Part shown: positions 1 through 7,283 of the stretch, piece after piece
Layout of the letters: each line of letters begins with the position of its first letter
How positions within the stretch are numbered: the first letter of the stretch is position 1
DNA from: Polaribacter sp.
GTDB lineage: Bacteria > Bacteroidota > Bacteroidia > Flavobacteriales > Flavobacteriaceae
NCBI GenBank assembly: GCA_003537695.1
Contig: DPRC01000190.1
Location: 486-13,477, forward strand
Reading direction: 5' to 3'
Length of the DNA stretch: 12,992 nt
Position numbers and translations under genes: made by a program
The notes under the pieces: model-generated
Seen by the model: the letters and a program-made list of their open reading frames with translations, nothing else
Databases searched by the model: none
Told to the model about the DNA's origin: nothing

Positions 1-615
1 GGTTTTATTGCAGGAGCAGGTCTTTTATTCATCTATGGAGGGTTGGTTTTAAGCGGTGCTTTATTTGCTTCAACACTTATTGGAAATACAACTAGAATTG
101 AAGTTCTATCGGGGATAAGTACACAAACTTTAGGGTCTTTTGGAACCACTTTTTTAAGTATTTTAGTGTCATTAGCTTGTTTTACAACTGCTGTGGGTAT
201 TGTTACAGGAACCGCAGATTATATCAAAGGGATTTGTAATGATTCTAAAACAGCATATCTAATTGCAGCAGCTGTTGCCGCGGTAATTGGAATTGTTATA
301 GGAAGTTACCAAGTCGATGCTATTATTACGCTAGCGGTGCCAGCACTTATGTTTTTATATCCGATAACGATTGTGCTCATTGTATTAAATAACTTGCCAA
401 ATCGTTATACTTCCAAATTGGTTTTTAGAGGGGTTGTTTCCGCTACTTTTATTTTTAGTATTCCAGACTTTTTAGGGTTTATAATTCCAAGAGAAAATCT
501 GATAGGGATTAAAAATAGTATTCCGCTAGCAGAAGATAGTTTGGGGTGGGTACTTCCCGCAATATTGGTATTTATTTTGATTAACTTTGGAGCGCGGTAT
601 AAAAAAAGTAAGTAA
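1..615 (+). CDS. brnQ: Branched-chain amino acid transport system carrier protein (BrnQ/LIVCS family), 3' part
   Basis: The reading frame is open from the first base of the window and ends with TAA at 613-615. This gives the last 204 residues of a longer protein whose start lies upstream. The fragment is almost entirely hydrophobic, with about five to six membrane segments and a short basic tail ending KKSK. The stretch ACFTTAVGIVTGTADYI near the first third matches the conserved CFTTAVGL region of BrnQ carriers. It is followed by the family-typical helix containing the VPALMFLYPITIVLIVLN segment. BrnQ proteins are inner-membrane symporters that import leucine, isoleucine and valine with a cation (family knowledge). 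The apparent TTG start at 43 is only an internal leucine codon. No convincing terminator follows it. The next gene starts 75 bp downstream on the same strand, so a link with the AraC regulator is possible but unproven. Confidence 0.9.
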   Translation, partial: GFIAGAGLLFIYGGLVLSGALFASTLIGNTTRIEVLSGISTQTLGSFGTTFLSILVSLACFTTAVGIVTGTADYIKGICNDSKTAYLIAAAVAAVIGIVIGSYQVDAIITLAVPALMFLYPITIVLIVLNNLPNRYTSKLVFRGVVSATFIFSIPDFLGFIIPRENLIGIKNSIPLAEDSLGWVLPAILVFILINFGARYKKSK

Positions 616-690
616 GGACATTTTAGCATTACCTTATTTTAAAATTTTTAGCAACAACTTTCTCTAAGTACAAATTACAACATATAAATA

Positions 691-1530
691 ATGGCAACTA
701 AAGATATTGTAAAATATGCATTTAAGGAATCCTTTTCACTAAGCATTGTGAACTTTGAAAATGCTTGCACAATATCGCATAATGAGCAGCAAAATGCATT
801 CACAATTTATTGGATTCAAGAAGGAAAAGGAACGTATAACATCGATTTTGAACAATATTTTTTTACAGATAATGTGTTGTTTTTTCTGTCTCCCGGACAA
901 GTTTTTACCGTGGAGTCAGAACAAATAAAAACAGCCTACAGACTCACTTTTCAAAGAGATTTTTACTGCATACAAACGCATGATAAAGAAGTGGCTTGTA
1001 ATGGAGTTTTATTTAATAATATTTATGAAACACCCTTTGTAAAACCTTGTAAAAAAGACATCGGAAAACTGAATTTTATTTTAGAAAGTCTAATTGAAGA
1101 GTTTCAGCAGAATGAGACTGCGCAATATGACATGCTGCAGTCCTATCTCAAGCAATTTATGATTTGCGCTGTGCGTGTAAAGAAAGAAAACCACCCCATT
1201 AAAGAAGTTGCAGAAACTCGCCTTTTTAAGGACTTTAGCTTGTTAGTTGAGAAAAATTTTAAGACGCTACATACAGTAACTTCTTATTCAGATCGCTTAG
1301 GGGTTTCCCCAAAATCAGTGACCAAGCATTTTCAAAAATTAGGGGCAGTAAAGCCGTCAACTTTCATAAAAAACCGTATTCTTTTGGAGGCAAAGCGCTT
1401 GCTTATCTATACTGATAAATCTGTGAAAGAGATTGCTTTTGAGCTTGGCTTCAACGACCCTGCTTATTTTACCCGCTCATTCACAAAAGCAGTTTTAAAG
1501 TCACCTTTGCAGTTTAAAAAAGAATATTAA
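691..1530 (+). CDS. AraC-family transcriptional regulator
   Basis: A 279-residue cytoplasmic protein with AraC architecture. The N-terminal half (about 1-160) looks like a small cupin-type sensing domain, with the WIQEGKGTYNIDF and VLFFLSPGQVFTV strands typical of AraC_binding regions. The C-terminal 100 residues carry two helix-turn-helix motifs. HTH1 lies around 193-218 (SYSDRLGVSPKSVTKHFQK). HTH2 lies around 242-265 (DKSVKEIAFELGFNDPAYF), followed by the canonical FTRSFTKAVLKSPLQF end of the AraC signature. The linker between them, FIKNRILLEAKRLL, is also family-typical. The ATG at 691 follows an A-rich leader and gives a normal-length family member. The inducer and targets cannot be read from the sequence. 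Neighbouring candidates are the BrnQ transporter upstream or a distant regulon. No operator repeat is obvious in the 75-bp upstream gap. Confidence 0.93.
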   Translation: MATKDIVKYAFKESFSLSIVNFENACTISHNEQQNAFTIYWIQEGKGTYNIDFEQYFFTDNVLFFLSPGQVFTVESEQIKTAYRLTFQRDFYCIQTHDKEVACNGVLFNNIYETPFVKPCKKDIGKLNFILESLIEEFQQNETAQYDMLQSYLKQFMICAVRVKKENHPIKEVAETRLFKDFSLLVEKNFKTLHTVTSYSDRLGVSPKSVTKHFQKLGAVKPSTFIKNRILLEAKRLLIYTDKSVKEIAFELGFNDPAYFTRSFTKAVLKSPLQFKKEY

Positions 1531-1618
1531 AAGGGATTAGGTATGCGGTTTTTTGTTCTGTAAGTTTTTAGTAACTTCAAATATTATTAGCTGCTATAAA
1601 TTAAAATAATAACTGATT

Positions 1619-1774
1619 ATGAAAGCATGTCCAAAATGTAAATCGTTCTCTAGAAAACGGATGATACGAAGAGGGTTTGCGAGGCTAGTATGCGGAGCAA
1701 AAGCCTACGCCTGTGACAAATGCAGCACACAATATGCTTGGATTCCATATATTAATGTGTCTATAAAGGTTTAA
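1619..1774 (+). CDS. Small zinc-ribbon protein with two CxxC motifs (51 aa)
   Basis: A short open frame from ATG 1619 to TAA 1772-1774 encodes 51 residues. It has CPKC at residues 4-7 and CDKC at 32-35, the spacing of a treble-clef or zinc-ribbon knuckle pair that would bind one Zn(II). Between the knuckles is a strongly basic stretch (SRKRMIRRGFAR), and the tail is aromatic (YAWIPYI). The coding call rests on the paired knuckles, an intact frame, an A-rich leader and a strong terminator immediately after the stop codon. Small ribbons of this type (CPKC, a basic region with G-F-x-R, then CxxC) occur widely as uncharacterised proteins. Nucleic-acid or protein binding is a guess from the charge. 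There is an extra Cys at residue 25. No specific family name is claimed. Confidence 0.75.
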   Translation: MKACPKCKSFSRKRMIRRGFARLVCGAKAYACDKCSTQYAWIPYINVSIKV

Positions 1775-1809
1775 AAAAGCGGCACAATTATTATTTGTGC
1801 CGCTTTTTT
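1773..1809. terminator. Bidirectional intrinsic terminator between the zinc-ribbon gene and rseP
   Basis: A perfect 9-bp GC-rich stem (GCGGCACAA at 1779-1787 with TTGTGCCGC at 1795-1803) encloses a 7-nt loop. It is flanked by six A on the left and six T on the right. The A-tract and T-tract symmetry makes it a U-tailed hairpin in both directions. It would terminate both the + strand zinc-ribbon transcript and the convergent - strand rseP transcript, which ends 13 bp beyond. Confidence 0.92.
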
Positions 1810-1821
1810 AAGAGTAGTTAT

Positions 1822-3168
1822 TTAACTAAATAATCTAAAAATATCATTTCCATTTGCAAAAAGCAACAAGGTAATTAATAAAATAAACCCAACTATTTGC
1901 GCATATTCTAAAAACTTATCTCCTGGTTTTCTACCGGTAATCATTTCCCAAAGGGTAAAAACTACATGCCCACCGTCTAGTGCGGGAATTGGTAATAGGT
2001 TCATGAAACCAAGCATAATCGATAGGAAAGCAGTAATATTCCAGAAAGATTCTGCACTCCATTCTTCAGGGAAAATACTTCCAATAGAGATGAAACCACC
2101 TAAACCCTTATAAGCACCAGTGCTTGGGTTAAAGATCTTTTTTAATTGCTTTACATAGTCGGTAAGCGTTTTCCAAGATTTATTTAAGCCTGCAGGAACG
2201 GCTTCTGCAAATGAGTATTCATAATCTGCTAATTTGTAATAGCCTAATTTCTCTAAATCACTAAAAGGCAATTGTAAAATCCCAACGCCTATTTTTCCAT
2301 CGCTCGTAACTTTTACTGGTATTTCTTTTATTTCAGCACCCCTTTTTACGGTCACTTGGATTTCTTGATTTTGGAACTTATTTAATTGTGCTTGCGCTTC
2401 ATCAAAATATCTTATTGCGTTTCCATTAATGCCAACAACAATATCTTTGGCCTGTAAATCTGACGTTTTATTTGGAGAGTCTTCTGAAAGTCCTGCAATT
2501 GCAAAAGGATATCTTGGTGATAAAAAAGCACCAGCTTCTTTTCCACGATCCATTAATTGAGAAATAAAATCTTCTGGAATTTCTTTATCTACAACTTGAC
2601 CATCTCTTTCAATTTGATAACTGTTTCCGTTAATAAACTCTAAAGCGAGTCCTCCAAATTTCTTTACTTTTTGACCGTCTACAGTTAAAACTTTATCACC
2701 GGTCTGTAGGCCTAAATTTTTTGCTAATTGATTGGTTACCCAGACACCATCTTTTACATTTTCATTTGGTAAATAGCGCTCACCATACACCCACATTAGC
2801 ATGATATAAATAAAAATTCCTAAAACGAAATTCACAAAAACACCCCCCAGCATTATAATAAGACGCTGCCAAGCCGGCTTGGAACGAAACTCCCAAGGTT
2901 GTGGAGGTAAAGCCATCTGTTCAGTGTCCATACTTTCATCAATCATTCCAGCGATTTTCACATACCCTCCTAAAGGAATCCAACCGATACCATAAACCGT
3001 ATCTCCAATTTTTTTCTTGAAGATTGAAAATTTATAATCGAAGAAAAGGTAGAATTTTTCTACTTTAATTTTAAATAATTTTGCAGGGATAAAGTGCCCT
3101 AATTCGTGCAAAACAATTAGCAAAGATAAACTTAGTATAAATTGTGATGCTTTTATTAATATTTCCAT
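1822..3168 (-). CDS. rseP: RIP site-2 metalloprotease RseP (M50 family)
   Basis: A 448-residue inner-membrane zinc protease, close to the 450 residues of E. coli RseP. The first transmembrane helix carries the zinc-binding HELGH motif at residues 21-25. A second hydrophobic block (about 103-127) contains GGVFVNFVLG. Two PDZ-like regions follow, roughly 138-200 (GLQTGDKVLTVDG) and 220-295 (DLQAKDIVVGINGN). The C-terminal membrane segment holds the third zinc ligand in the LDG motif (D398, within LLPIPALDGGH), and the protein ends with a final helix. Family members cut transmembrane segments of anti-sigma factors and clear signal-peptide remnants. In this lineage the substrates are not known from the sequence. 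The ATG at 3168 places HELGH correctly in helix 1 and lies downstream of a good promoter. It is transcribed alone, divergent from the SCO gene and convergent with the zinc-ribbon gene. Confidence 0.97.
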   Translation of the reverse strand: MEILIKASQFILSLSLLIVLHELGHFIPAKLFKIKVEKFYLFFDYKFSIFKKKIGDTVYGIGWIPLGGYVKIAGMIDESMDTEQMALPPQPWEFRSKPAWQRLIIMLGGVFVNFVLGIFIYIMLMWVYGERYLPNENVKDGVWVTNQLAKNLGLQTGDKVLTVDGQKVKKFGGLALEFINGNSYQIERDGQVVDKEIPEDFISQLMDRGKEAGAFLSPRYPFAIAGLSEDSPNKTSDLQAKDIVVGINGNAIRYFDEAQAQLNKFQNQEIQVTVKRGAEIKEIPVKVTSDGKIGVGILQLPFSDLEKLGYYKLADYEYSFAEAVPAGLNKSWKTLTDYVKQLKKIFNPSTGAYKGLGGFISIGSIFPEEWSAESFWNITAFLSIMLGFMNLLPIPALDGGHVVFTLWEMITGRKPGDKFLEYAQIVGFILLITLLLFANGNDIFRLFS

Positions 3169-3197
3169 TCGAGGTTAAATCTTAATTAAAAAAGTAA

Positions 3198-3228
3198 CAA
3201 ATGTACAATTTTCAAGAGAGTTGTAAAA
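3198..3228 (-). promoter_or_regulatory. Candidate rseP promoter (Bacteroidota type)
   Basis: Read on the minus strand, TACATTTG (3205 down to 3198) is an exact match to the Bacteroidota -7 consensus TAnnTTTG. It lies 19 nt downstream of TTTT (3228-3225), which differs from the -33 consensus TTTG at one base. The start codon is about 30 nt further on, leaving a short leader as is usual in this phylum. Confidence 0.65.
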
Positions 3229-3277
3229 GAACTATTCCTTGTTGCTTTTTATTTTAACATAGATTTTAGGTGTATAT

Positions 3278-3321
3278 TATTTTTGATTGCGCTTCTCTAG
3301 TATTTTTAAGTCGTATTTTTG
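3278..3321 (+). promoter_or_regulatory. Candidate promoter region of the SCO gene (two -7-like elements)
   Basis: TATTTTTG occurs twice, at 3278-3285 and 3314-3321, and each copy fits the -7 consensus TAnnTTTG exactly. Neither has a convincing TTTG at the right -33 distance. The downstream copy would give a leader of roughly ten bases before the ATG at 3338. Which copy is used, if either, cannot be decided from sequence in this T-rich region. Confidence 0.35.
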
Positions 3322-3337
3322 TAAAAAAAAGAAGTAC

Positions 3338-4018
3338 ATGGAGCTCAAATTCTTTAAAAAATCACTTCCCACATTTATTTTTTTAGCGGTGTTTTCGGCA
3401 GTGGTAATTCCAGTTTTTTATAACCTATTAAAGGTAGATAAAAAACTCAAAGTGTACAGTCCTGCAGATGTAAACCCTCGTTTGGTAGATTTTTCAATGA
3501 AGCACATTACAAAAGACCATACCATTGCCGATTTTAAACTAAGCAATCAGAATGGAGAAATTATCACCAATAACACGTATGCCAATAAAATTTATGTTGC
3601 AGACTTTTTTTTTACGCGCTGTCAAAGTATTTGTATTGCGATGGCTTATAATATGAGTGAATTACAAGATTTTTACAAGAATGACAAGGATATTATGTTC
3701 CTTTCCCACTCGGTAACACCTGTTATGGACAGCGTTGCTGTATTAAAAGAATATGCGGAAAGAAAGGGTGTGATTGATGAGAAATGGAACGTTACTACGG
3801 GATCTAAAAAAGACATTTATGAGTTGGCTAGAAAAAGTTATTTTGCTGTTTTAGATGAAGGAAATGGGGATGAAGATGATTTTATCCACACAGAACAATT
3901 TGTTTTGGTCGATAAAGAAAGACGTATCCGTGGATATTACGATGGTACTGAGAAAGAAGAGATGTTAAAATTAAAGGAAGATATTGCGCTATTAAGTGCG
4001 GAATATGCATCTAAATAA
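3338..4018 (+). CDS. SCO1/SenC family protein (membrane-anchored copper/redox assembly factor)
   Basis: A 226-residue protein anchored by one N-terminal transmembrane helix (about 10-30) with a periplasmic thioredoxin-like domain. The SCO metal and redox site is visible. It consists of two cysteines in a CxxxC spacing (C95 and C99, in FFFTRCQSICIAM) and the distal histidine H184 in FIHTEQFVLVDK. The LVD strand is the family signature. SCO proteins deliver copper to the CuA site of cytochrome oxidase or act as thiol reductants in its assembly. The usual CPxxCP prolines are absent here (Q and I instead), although all three ligands remain. The ATG at 3338 is preferred to a TTG at 3287. The upstream start would add 17 residues (RFSSIFKSYFCKKKKY after the initiator) and would run through a promoter-like element. 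The gene lies 51 bp upstream of feoA on the same strand. A functional tie between copper handling and iron uptake is inference only. Confidence 0.9.
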   Translation: MELKFFKKSLPTFIFLAVFSAVVIPVFYNLLKVDKKLKVYSPADVNPRLVDFSMKHITKDHTIADFKLSNQNGEIITNNTYANKIYVADFFFTRCQSICIAMAYNMSELQDFYKNDKDIMFLSHSVTPVMDSVAVLKEYAERKGVIDEKWNVTTGSKKDIYELARKSYFAVLDEGNGDEDDFIHTEQFVLVDKERRIRGYYDGTEKEEMLKLKEDIALLSAEYASK

Positions 4019-4022
4019 CCTG

Positions 4023-4051
4023 TTTAGAAAAATCTTAAATGATCATCTTTG
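4023..4051 (+). promoter_or_regulatory. Candidate feo operon promoter
   Basis: CATCTTTG (4044-4051) differs from the -7 consensus TAnnTTTG only at the first base. TTTA (4023-4026) lies 17 nt upstream and is one base off the -33 TTTG. Together they sit just after the SCO stop codon. The leader to the TTG start at 4070 would be about a dozen bases. Read-through from the SCO gene is equally possible. I could not recognise an iron-responsive operator here. Confidence 0.45.
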
Positions 4052-4069
4052 CACCTTAAATAAAAAATA

Positions 4070-4300
4070 TTGAGCACGATTGCATCCTTACGTATTGGTG
4101 AAATGGGCTATATTTCTGAAGAATCTTTGGATGTTATTCCGTTAAAATTATTGGAAATGGGTTGTTTGCCTGGAGCTGAGGTACGGCTAGTACAGATTGC
4201 ACCATTAAAAGACCCTTTATATATATGCGTCAATGGAAGCCATTTGGCAATTAGAAAAGAAACGGCAGCAAAAATAAAAATCCTAAAAGTAAATTTGTAA
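4070..4300 (+). CDS. feoA: Ferrous iron transport protein A (FeoA)
   Basis: A 76-residue cytoplasmic SH3-like domain protein. The family pattern is complete: an N-terminal ASLRIGEMGYI strand, then LKLLEMGCLPGAEVRLV (the L-x-E-x-G-x-x-P-G-x-x-V turn), and a C-terminal GSHLAIRKETAAKIKIL strand. FeoA is thought to bind FeoB and modulate Fe(II) import; its exact action is unsettled. The start is a TTG at 4070. The next in-frame ATG (residue 12) would delete the conserved first strand, so TTG is the better choice. The stop codon overlaps the feoB start by one base (TAATG), which points to translational coupling. Confidence 0.94.
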   Translation: MSTIASLRIGEMGYISEESLDVIPLKLLEMGCLPGAEVRLVQIAPLKDPLYICVNGSHLAIRKETAAKIKILKVNL

Positions 4301-6408
4301 TGCCTAAAAACAATATCAAAGTCGCTTTAATTGGAAATCCGAACACAGGTAAAACCTCACTGTTTAACCAGTTAACAGGTTTAACTCAAAAAGTTGGCAA
4401 TTACCCAGGAGTAACTGTAGATAAAAAGCAAGGGACTTCTAAATTGTCTGCAACACAAAATGCAATTATTACAGATTTACCAGGAACATATAGTATCAAT
4501 CCTACTTCCATAGATGAAAGTATTGTTTTAAAAACCTTACTTAAAAAAGATATTAAAGAATCTCCGGACGTAATTTTAGTGGTTGCAGATGTAGAAAACT
4601 TGAAGAGAAATTTACTATTGTTTTCTCAAATTAAAGATTTAGAAATCCCCACGGTTTTGGCTATAAATATGGTAGACCAAATGAGTAGAAAAGGAATTTC
4701 TATAGATTTAACGGCTTTAAAAGAAGAGTTAAATACAGAAGTAGTTTTAATTAGTGCTCGAAAAAACACAGGAATTGAAGCTGTAAAAGATGCAATTATA
4801 AAGTGTCATATTGCTGCAAAGGCAACTCCAATGTGCGACAATAAAAAGATTGACCCTGCATATTTTGATCAGTTGAAAGCAATCAATCCAAACTATACTT
4901 TGTATGAGTTGTGGCTAATGGTTACACAAAAAAATTTTCCAGAAGGCATTTCAAAACAAGAGAAAGAACAGTTGCTTTCTTTTAACAAAGATGTCTCTAA
5001 ATTAAGGAGATACCAGCACAAAGAAACTATTTATAGGTATCAAGAAATCAATAAGGTTTTAAAGAAAACGTATCTTGTTGACAAAAGTAAAGCAACCGAC
5101 ATTCGGGCGAAATTGGATAAAATTTTTACGCATAAAATATTTGGGTATTTTATATTCTTACTCGTTTTACTACTTATTTTTCAAGCGATTTTCGATTGGT
5201 CTTCGCTACCAATGGATTTGATTGACACCACCTTTGCACAGTTATCAGATTTTGCGCGAAGCAACCTGCCTGTTGGGGTGCTCTCTGATTTAATTGTTGA
5301 GGGAATTATTCCTGGTATTGGAGGAGTTATTATTTTTATTCCACAAATTGCGATTTTATTTTTGTTTATAGCGGTGCTAGAGGAAACAGGGTATATGAGT
5401 CGGGTTGTTTTTTTGATGGACAAAATTATGCGCCGATTTGGAATGAACGGAAAGTCTGTAATTCCTTTAATTTCTGGGACGGCATGTGCAATTCCAGCAA
5501 TTATGGCGACAAGAACTATTTCCAGTTGGAAAGAGCGCTTAATTACCATTTTGGTAGTTCCTTTTACCACTTGCTCTGCAAGATTGCCAGTATATGCGAT
5601 TTTAATTTCACTCATAATTCCGGAAACAAAAATATTTGGTTTCTATAATTTACAGGCATTTACGCTCCTAATGTTATATGCTTTAGGTTTTGTGACTGCT
5701 ATTTTATCAGCGTATATATTGCAGAGAACATTAAAAATAAAAAGCAGCTCTTTCTTTGTAGTAGAAATGCCAAACTATAAACTACCCTCTATTAAGAACG
5801 TATTGTTTGATGTTTTAGAAAAAACAAAAGCTTTCGTTTTGGGAGCGGGAAAAATTATTTTAGCACTGTCGGTAGTCTTATGGTTTTTAGCCTCTAATGG
5901 TCCAGAATCGTACAAGAACGCTGAGAAAAACACCCTAGATAAAGCAGAAAACGAGCATTTAGGATCAGATGAGCTTCTTCAAAAAGTAGCAGCAGCAAAA
6001 CTAGAGAGCTCTTATATAGGGATTATGGGGAAATCTATAGAACCCGCAATTAGACCTTTAGGTTATGATTGGAAAATTGGAATTGCCTTAATTACGTCTT
6101 TTGCAGCAAGAGAGGTTTTTGTAGGTACTTTAGCAACTATTTATAGTGTGGGATCAGATGATGAAAACACGACAACAATTAAAGAAAAAATGCGTTCGGA
6201 AATTAACCCAGTAACAGGAGAAAAAATATTTAATTTTCCAGCAGGAATGTCTTTACTTGTTTTTTATGCTTTCGCAATGCAGTGTATGGCAACTTTAGCC
6301 ATTGTAAAAAGAGAAACTAAAACATGGAAATGGCCGTTAATTCAACTTTTTGGAATGACCGGATTGGCTTATGTTTGTTCATTAATTGTATTTCAAATTC
6401 TTAAATAA
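4300..6408 (+). CDS. feoB: Ferrous iron transport protein B (FeoB), GTP-dependent Fe(II) transporter
   Basis: A 702-residue inner-membrane Fe(II) permease with an N-terminal G domain. All GTPase motifs are present: G1 GNPNTGKT (12-19), G2 around T39 in NYPGVTV, G3 DLPG (59-62), G4 NMVD (123-126, the usual FeoB version of NKxD) and G5 SAR (152-154). A helical spacer (about 170-280) leads to a polytopic membrane region. That region has two inverted Gate-type segments, including ISGTACAIPAIMATR and PFTTCSARLPVYA with their conserved cysteines, and the C-terminal AAREVFVGTL segment. It is slightly shorter than E. coli FeoB (773 residues) but complete. Both ends overlap the neighbouring genes by one base in TAATG, so feoA, feoB and the Cys-rich mini-protein form one translationally coupled unit. 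Control by iron is expected from the family but no operator is visible. Confidence 0.98.
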   Translation: MPKNNIKVALIGNPNTGKTSLFNQLTGLTQKVGNYPGVTVDKKQGTSKLSATQNAIITDLPGTYSINPTSIDESIVLKTLLKKDIKESPDVILVVADVENLKRNLLLFSQIKDLEIPTVLAINMVDQMSRKGISIDLTALKEELNTEVVLISARKNTGIEAVKDAIIKCHIAAKATPMCDNKKIDPAYFDQLKAINPNYTLYELWLMVTQKNFPEGISKQEKEQLLSFNKDVSKLRRYQHKETIYRYQEINKVLKKTYLVDKSKATDIRAKLDKIFTHKIFGYFIFLLVLLLIFQAIFDWSSLPMDLIDTTFAQLSDFARSNLPVGVLSDLIVEGIIPGIGGVIIFIPQIAILFLFIAVLEETGYMSRVVFLMDKIMRRFGMNGKSVIPLISGTACAIPAIMATRTISSWKERLITILVVPFTTCSARLPVYAILISLIIPETKIFGFYNLQAFTLLMLYALGFVTAILSAYILQRTLKIKSSSFFVVEMPNYKLPSIKNVLFDVLEKTKAFVLGAGKIILALSVVLWFLASNGPESYKNAEKNTLDKAENEHLGSDELLQKVAAAKLESSYIGIMGKSIEPAIRPLGYDWKIGIALITSFAAREVFVGTLATIYSVGSDDENTTTIKEKMRSEINPVTGEKIFNFPAGMSLLVFYAFAMQCMATLAIVKRETKTWKWPLIQLFGMTGLAYVCSLIVFQILK

Positions 6409-6524
6409 TGCAAGAAATATTCGTTTATATATTATTGATTTTCGCTTTGTTTTTTCTGGTAAAAAAATACGTATTGCCATCGAAGTCAAAAGGAAACTGT
6501 AATACAGGTTGTGACTGTCATTAA
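6408..6524 (+). CDS. FeoB-associated Cys-rich membrane mini-protein (38 aa)
   Basis: A 38-residue frame starts at the ATG that overlaps the feoB stop (TAATG, shared base 6408) and ends with TAA at 6522-6524. It has one N-terminal transmembrane helix (residues 3-18, IFVYILLIFALFFLV), a KKY basic flank, and a cysteine cluster at the C-terminus (C-N-T-G-C-D-C-H). This is the architecture of the FeoB-associated Cys-rich membrane proteins that follow feoB in many bacteria. The cluster could bind iron or take part in redox control of the transporter. That role is inferred from family context and is not shown by the sequence. The one-base overlap strongly supports its expression in stoichiometric coupling with FeoB. 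Confidence 0.88.
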   Translation: MQEIFVYILLIFALFFLVKKYVLPSKSKGNCNTGCDCH

Positions 6525-6598
6525 AAGGGCGCATAAATTTAATATGAGTTCTCTACAATAATCTCTATTGTTTGAGATCTTTAACAAAACAAAAAACC

Positions 6599-7147
6599 AT
6601 GAAAAAATTAATTTTAGTATTTACCGTTTTTGCATTTGTACTTATGAGTGCGACCAAAACCTTTGCACAAAAATGGAAAAAAATGGACACAAGTCCAATG
6701 GACGCTGCCACTTTTCCAGATAACTGGAGGGTTTCAGATAAAGTATTAAAGGTAGTTTACGGTCGCCCACAATTAAAAGGCAGAGATTTAGAGCAGTTAG
6801 CACCAAAAGATAAAGTTTGGAGAACTGGAGCCAATGAAGCGACAGAGATTACGTTTTATAAAGATGTGCTTTTTGGAGGAAAAGAAGTGCCGTCAGGAAC
6901 GTACTCTTTATTTACAATCCCAGCAGCAGGAAGCTGGATTGTTATTTTAAATTCAGCGAGAAATGTTTGGGGTCATTATACCTACAAGCAAGAAGAAGAT
7001 GTTGTGAGAGTTGCTGGAGTTGTTTCTTCATCAGTGGAAAATATAGAGGTTTTTTCTATGGTTTTCGAGGAGGATATGACGCTTAAAATGGGCTGGGCAA
7101 AGGTCATTATTTCTGTGCCAATTGCTTTGAATAGCAAAAAAGAGTAA
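6599..7147 (+). CDS. Secreted DUF2911 domain protein
   Basis: A 182-residue exported protein. A typical Sec signal peptide occupies residues 1-23 (KK start, hydrophobic core, ending TFA before QK, a type I signal-peptidase site). The rest is one DUF2911 domain with its signatures: VVYGRPQLKGR (about 52-62), KVWRTGANEATEI (about 72-84), a GTYSLFTIP strand (about 100-108) and NVWGHYTYKQEEDVVRV (about 122-138). DUF2911 is common in Bacteroidota and has no assigned function. The ATG at 6599 is chosen because it begins exactly at the signal peptide. A TTG at 6572 would add nine polar residues in front of it. It lies 74 bp after the feo operon with no clear promoter or terminator between, so co-transcription with feo is possible. 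A strong hairpin terminator follows. Confidence 0.93.
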   Translation: MKKLILVFTVFAFVLMSATKTFAQKWKKMDTSPMDAATFPDNWRVSDKVLKVVYGRPQLKGRDLEQLAPKDKVWRTGANEATEITFYKDVLFGGKEVPSGTYSLFTIPAAGSWIVILNSARNVWGHYTYKQEEDVVRVAGVVSSSVENIEVFSMVFEEDMTLKMGWAKVIISVPIALNSKKE

Positions 7148-7176
7148 TTTTTTTAAAAGACAAATAAATTATCTTT

Positions 7177-7212
7177 AAAAGAGGCTTTCAAATTGTTTTG
7201 GAAGCCTCTTTT
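7177..7212. terminator. Strong intrinsic terminator after the DUF2911 gene
   Basis: A 16-bp stem (7177-7192 with 7197-7212) with a single U-G wobble and a TTGT tetraloop. The core is AAAAGAGGCTT on the left and AAGCCTCTTTT on the right, so the base of the stem itself supplies the U-tract. It closes the transcript of the DUF2911 gene and insulates leuS, whose promoter begins about 20 bp further on. Confidence 0.93.
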
Positions 7213-7230
7213 AATTTAAATTAAATCAAC

Positions 7231-7261
7231 TTTTCACTTAGAAAGAATAAACGTAAATTTG
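7231..7261 (+). promoter_or_regulatory. Candidate leuS promoter (Bacteroidota type)
   Basis: TAAATTTG (7254-7261) exactly fits the -7 consensus TAnnTTTG. It lies 19 nt downstream of TTTT (7231-7234), one base off the -33 TTTG. The layout is the same as that found for rseP. The start codon is 22 nt downstream, so there is no room for a long leader or a T-box element. Confidence 0.68.
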
Positions 7262-7283
7262 CGGCTTAATCAAGTAAATAAAA

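Noticed and set aside
43..615. A complete 190-aa gene starting at TTG 43
   Set aside because: The frame is open back to base 1 with BrnQ-like hydrophobic sequence, so this is the 3' part of a longer gene cut by the window edge.
3287..3337. N-terminal extension of the SCO protein from a TTG at 3287
   Set aside because: The extra residues are basic, lie ahead of a complete membrane anchor, and overlap a promoter-like TATTTTTG. ATG 3338 is the natural start.
6561..6578. Inverted repeat ATCTC-N8-GAGAT upstream of the DUF2911 gene as an operator
   Set aside because: Arms of only 5 bp with no second copy anywhere noticed in the window. Consistent with chance.
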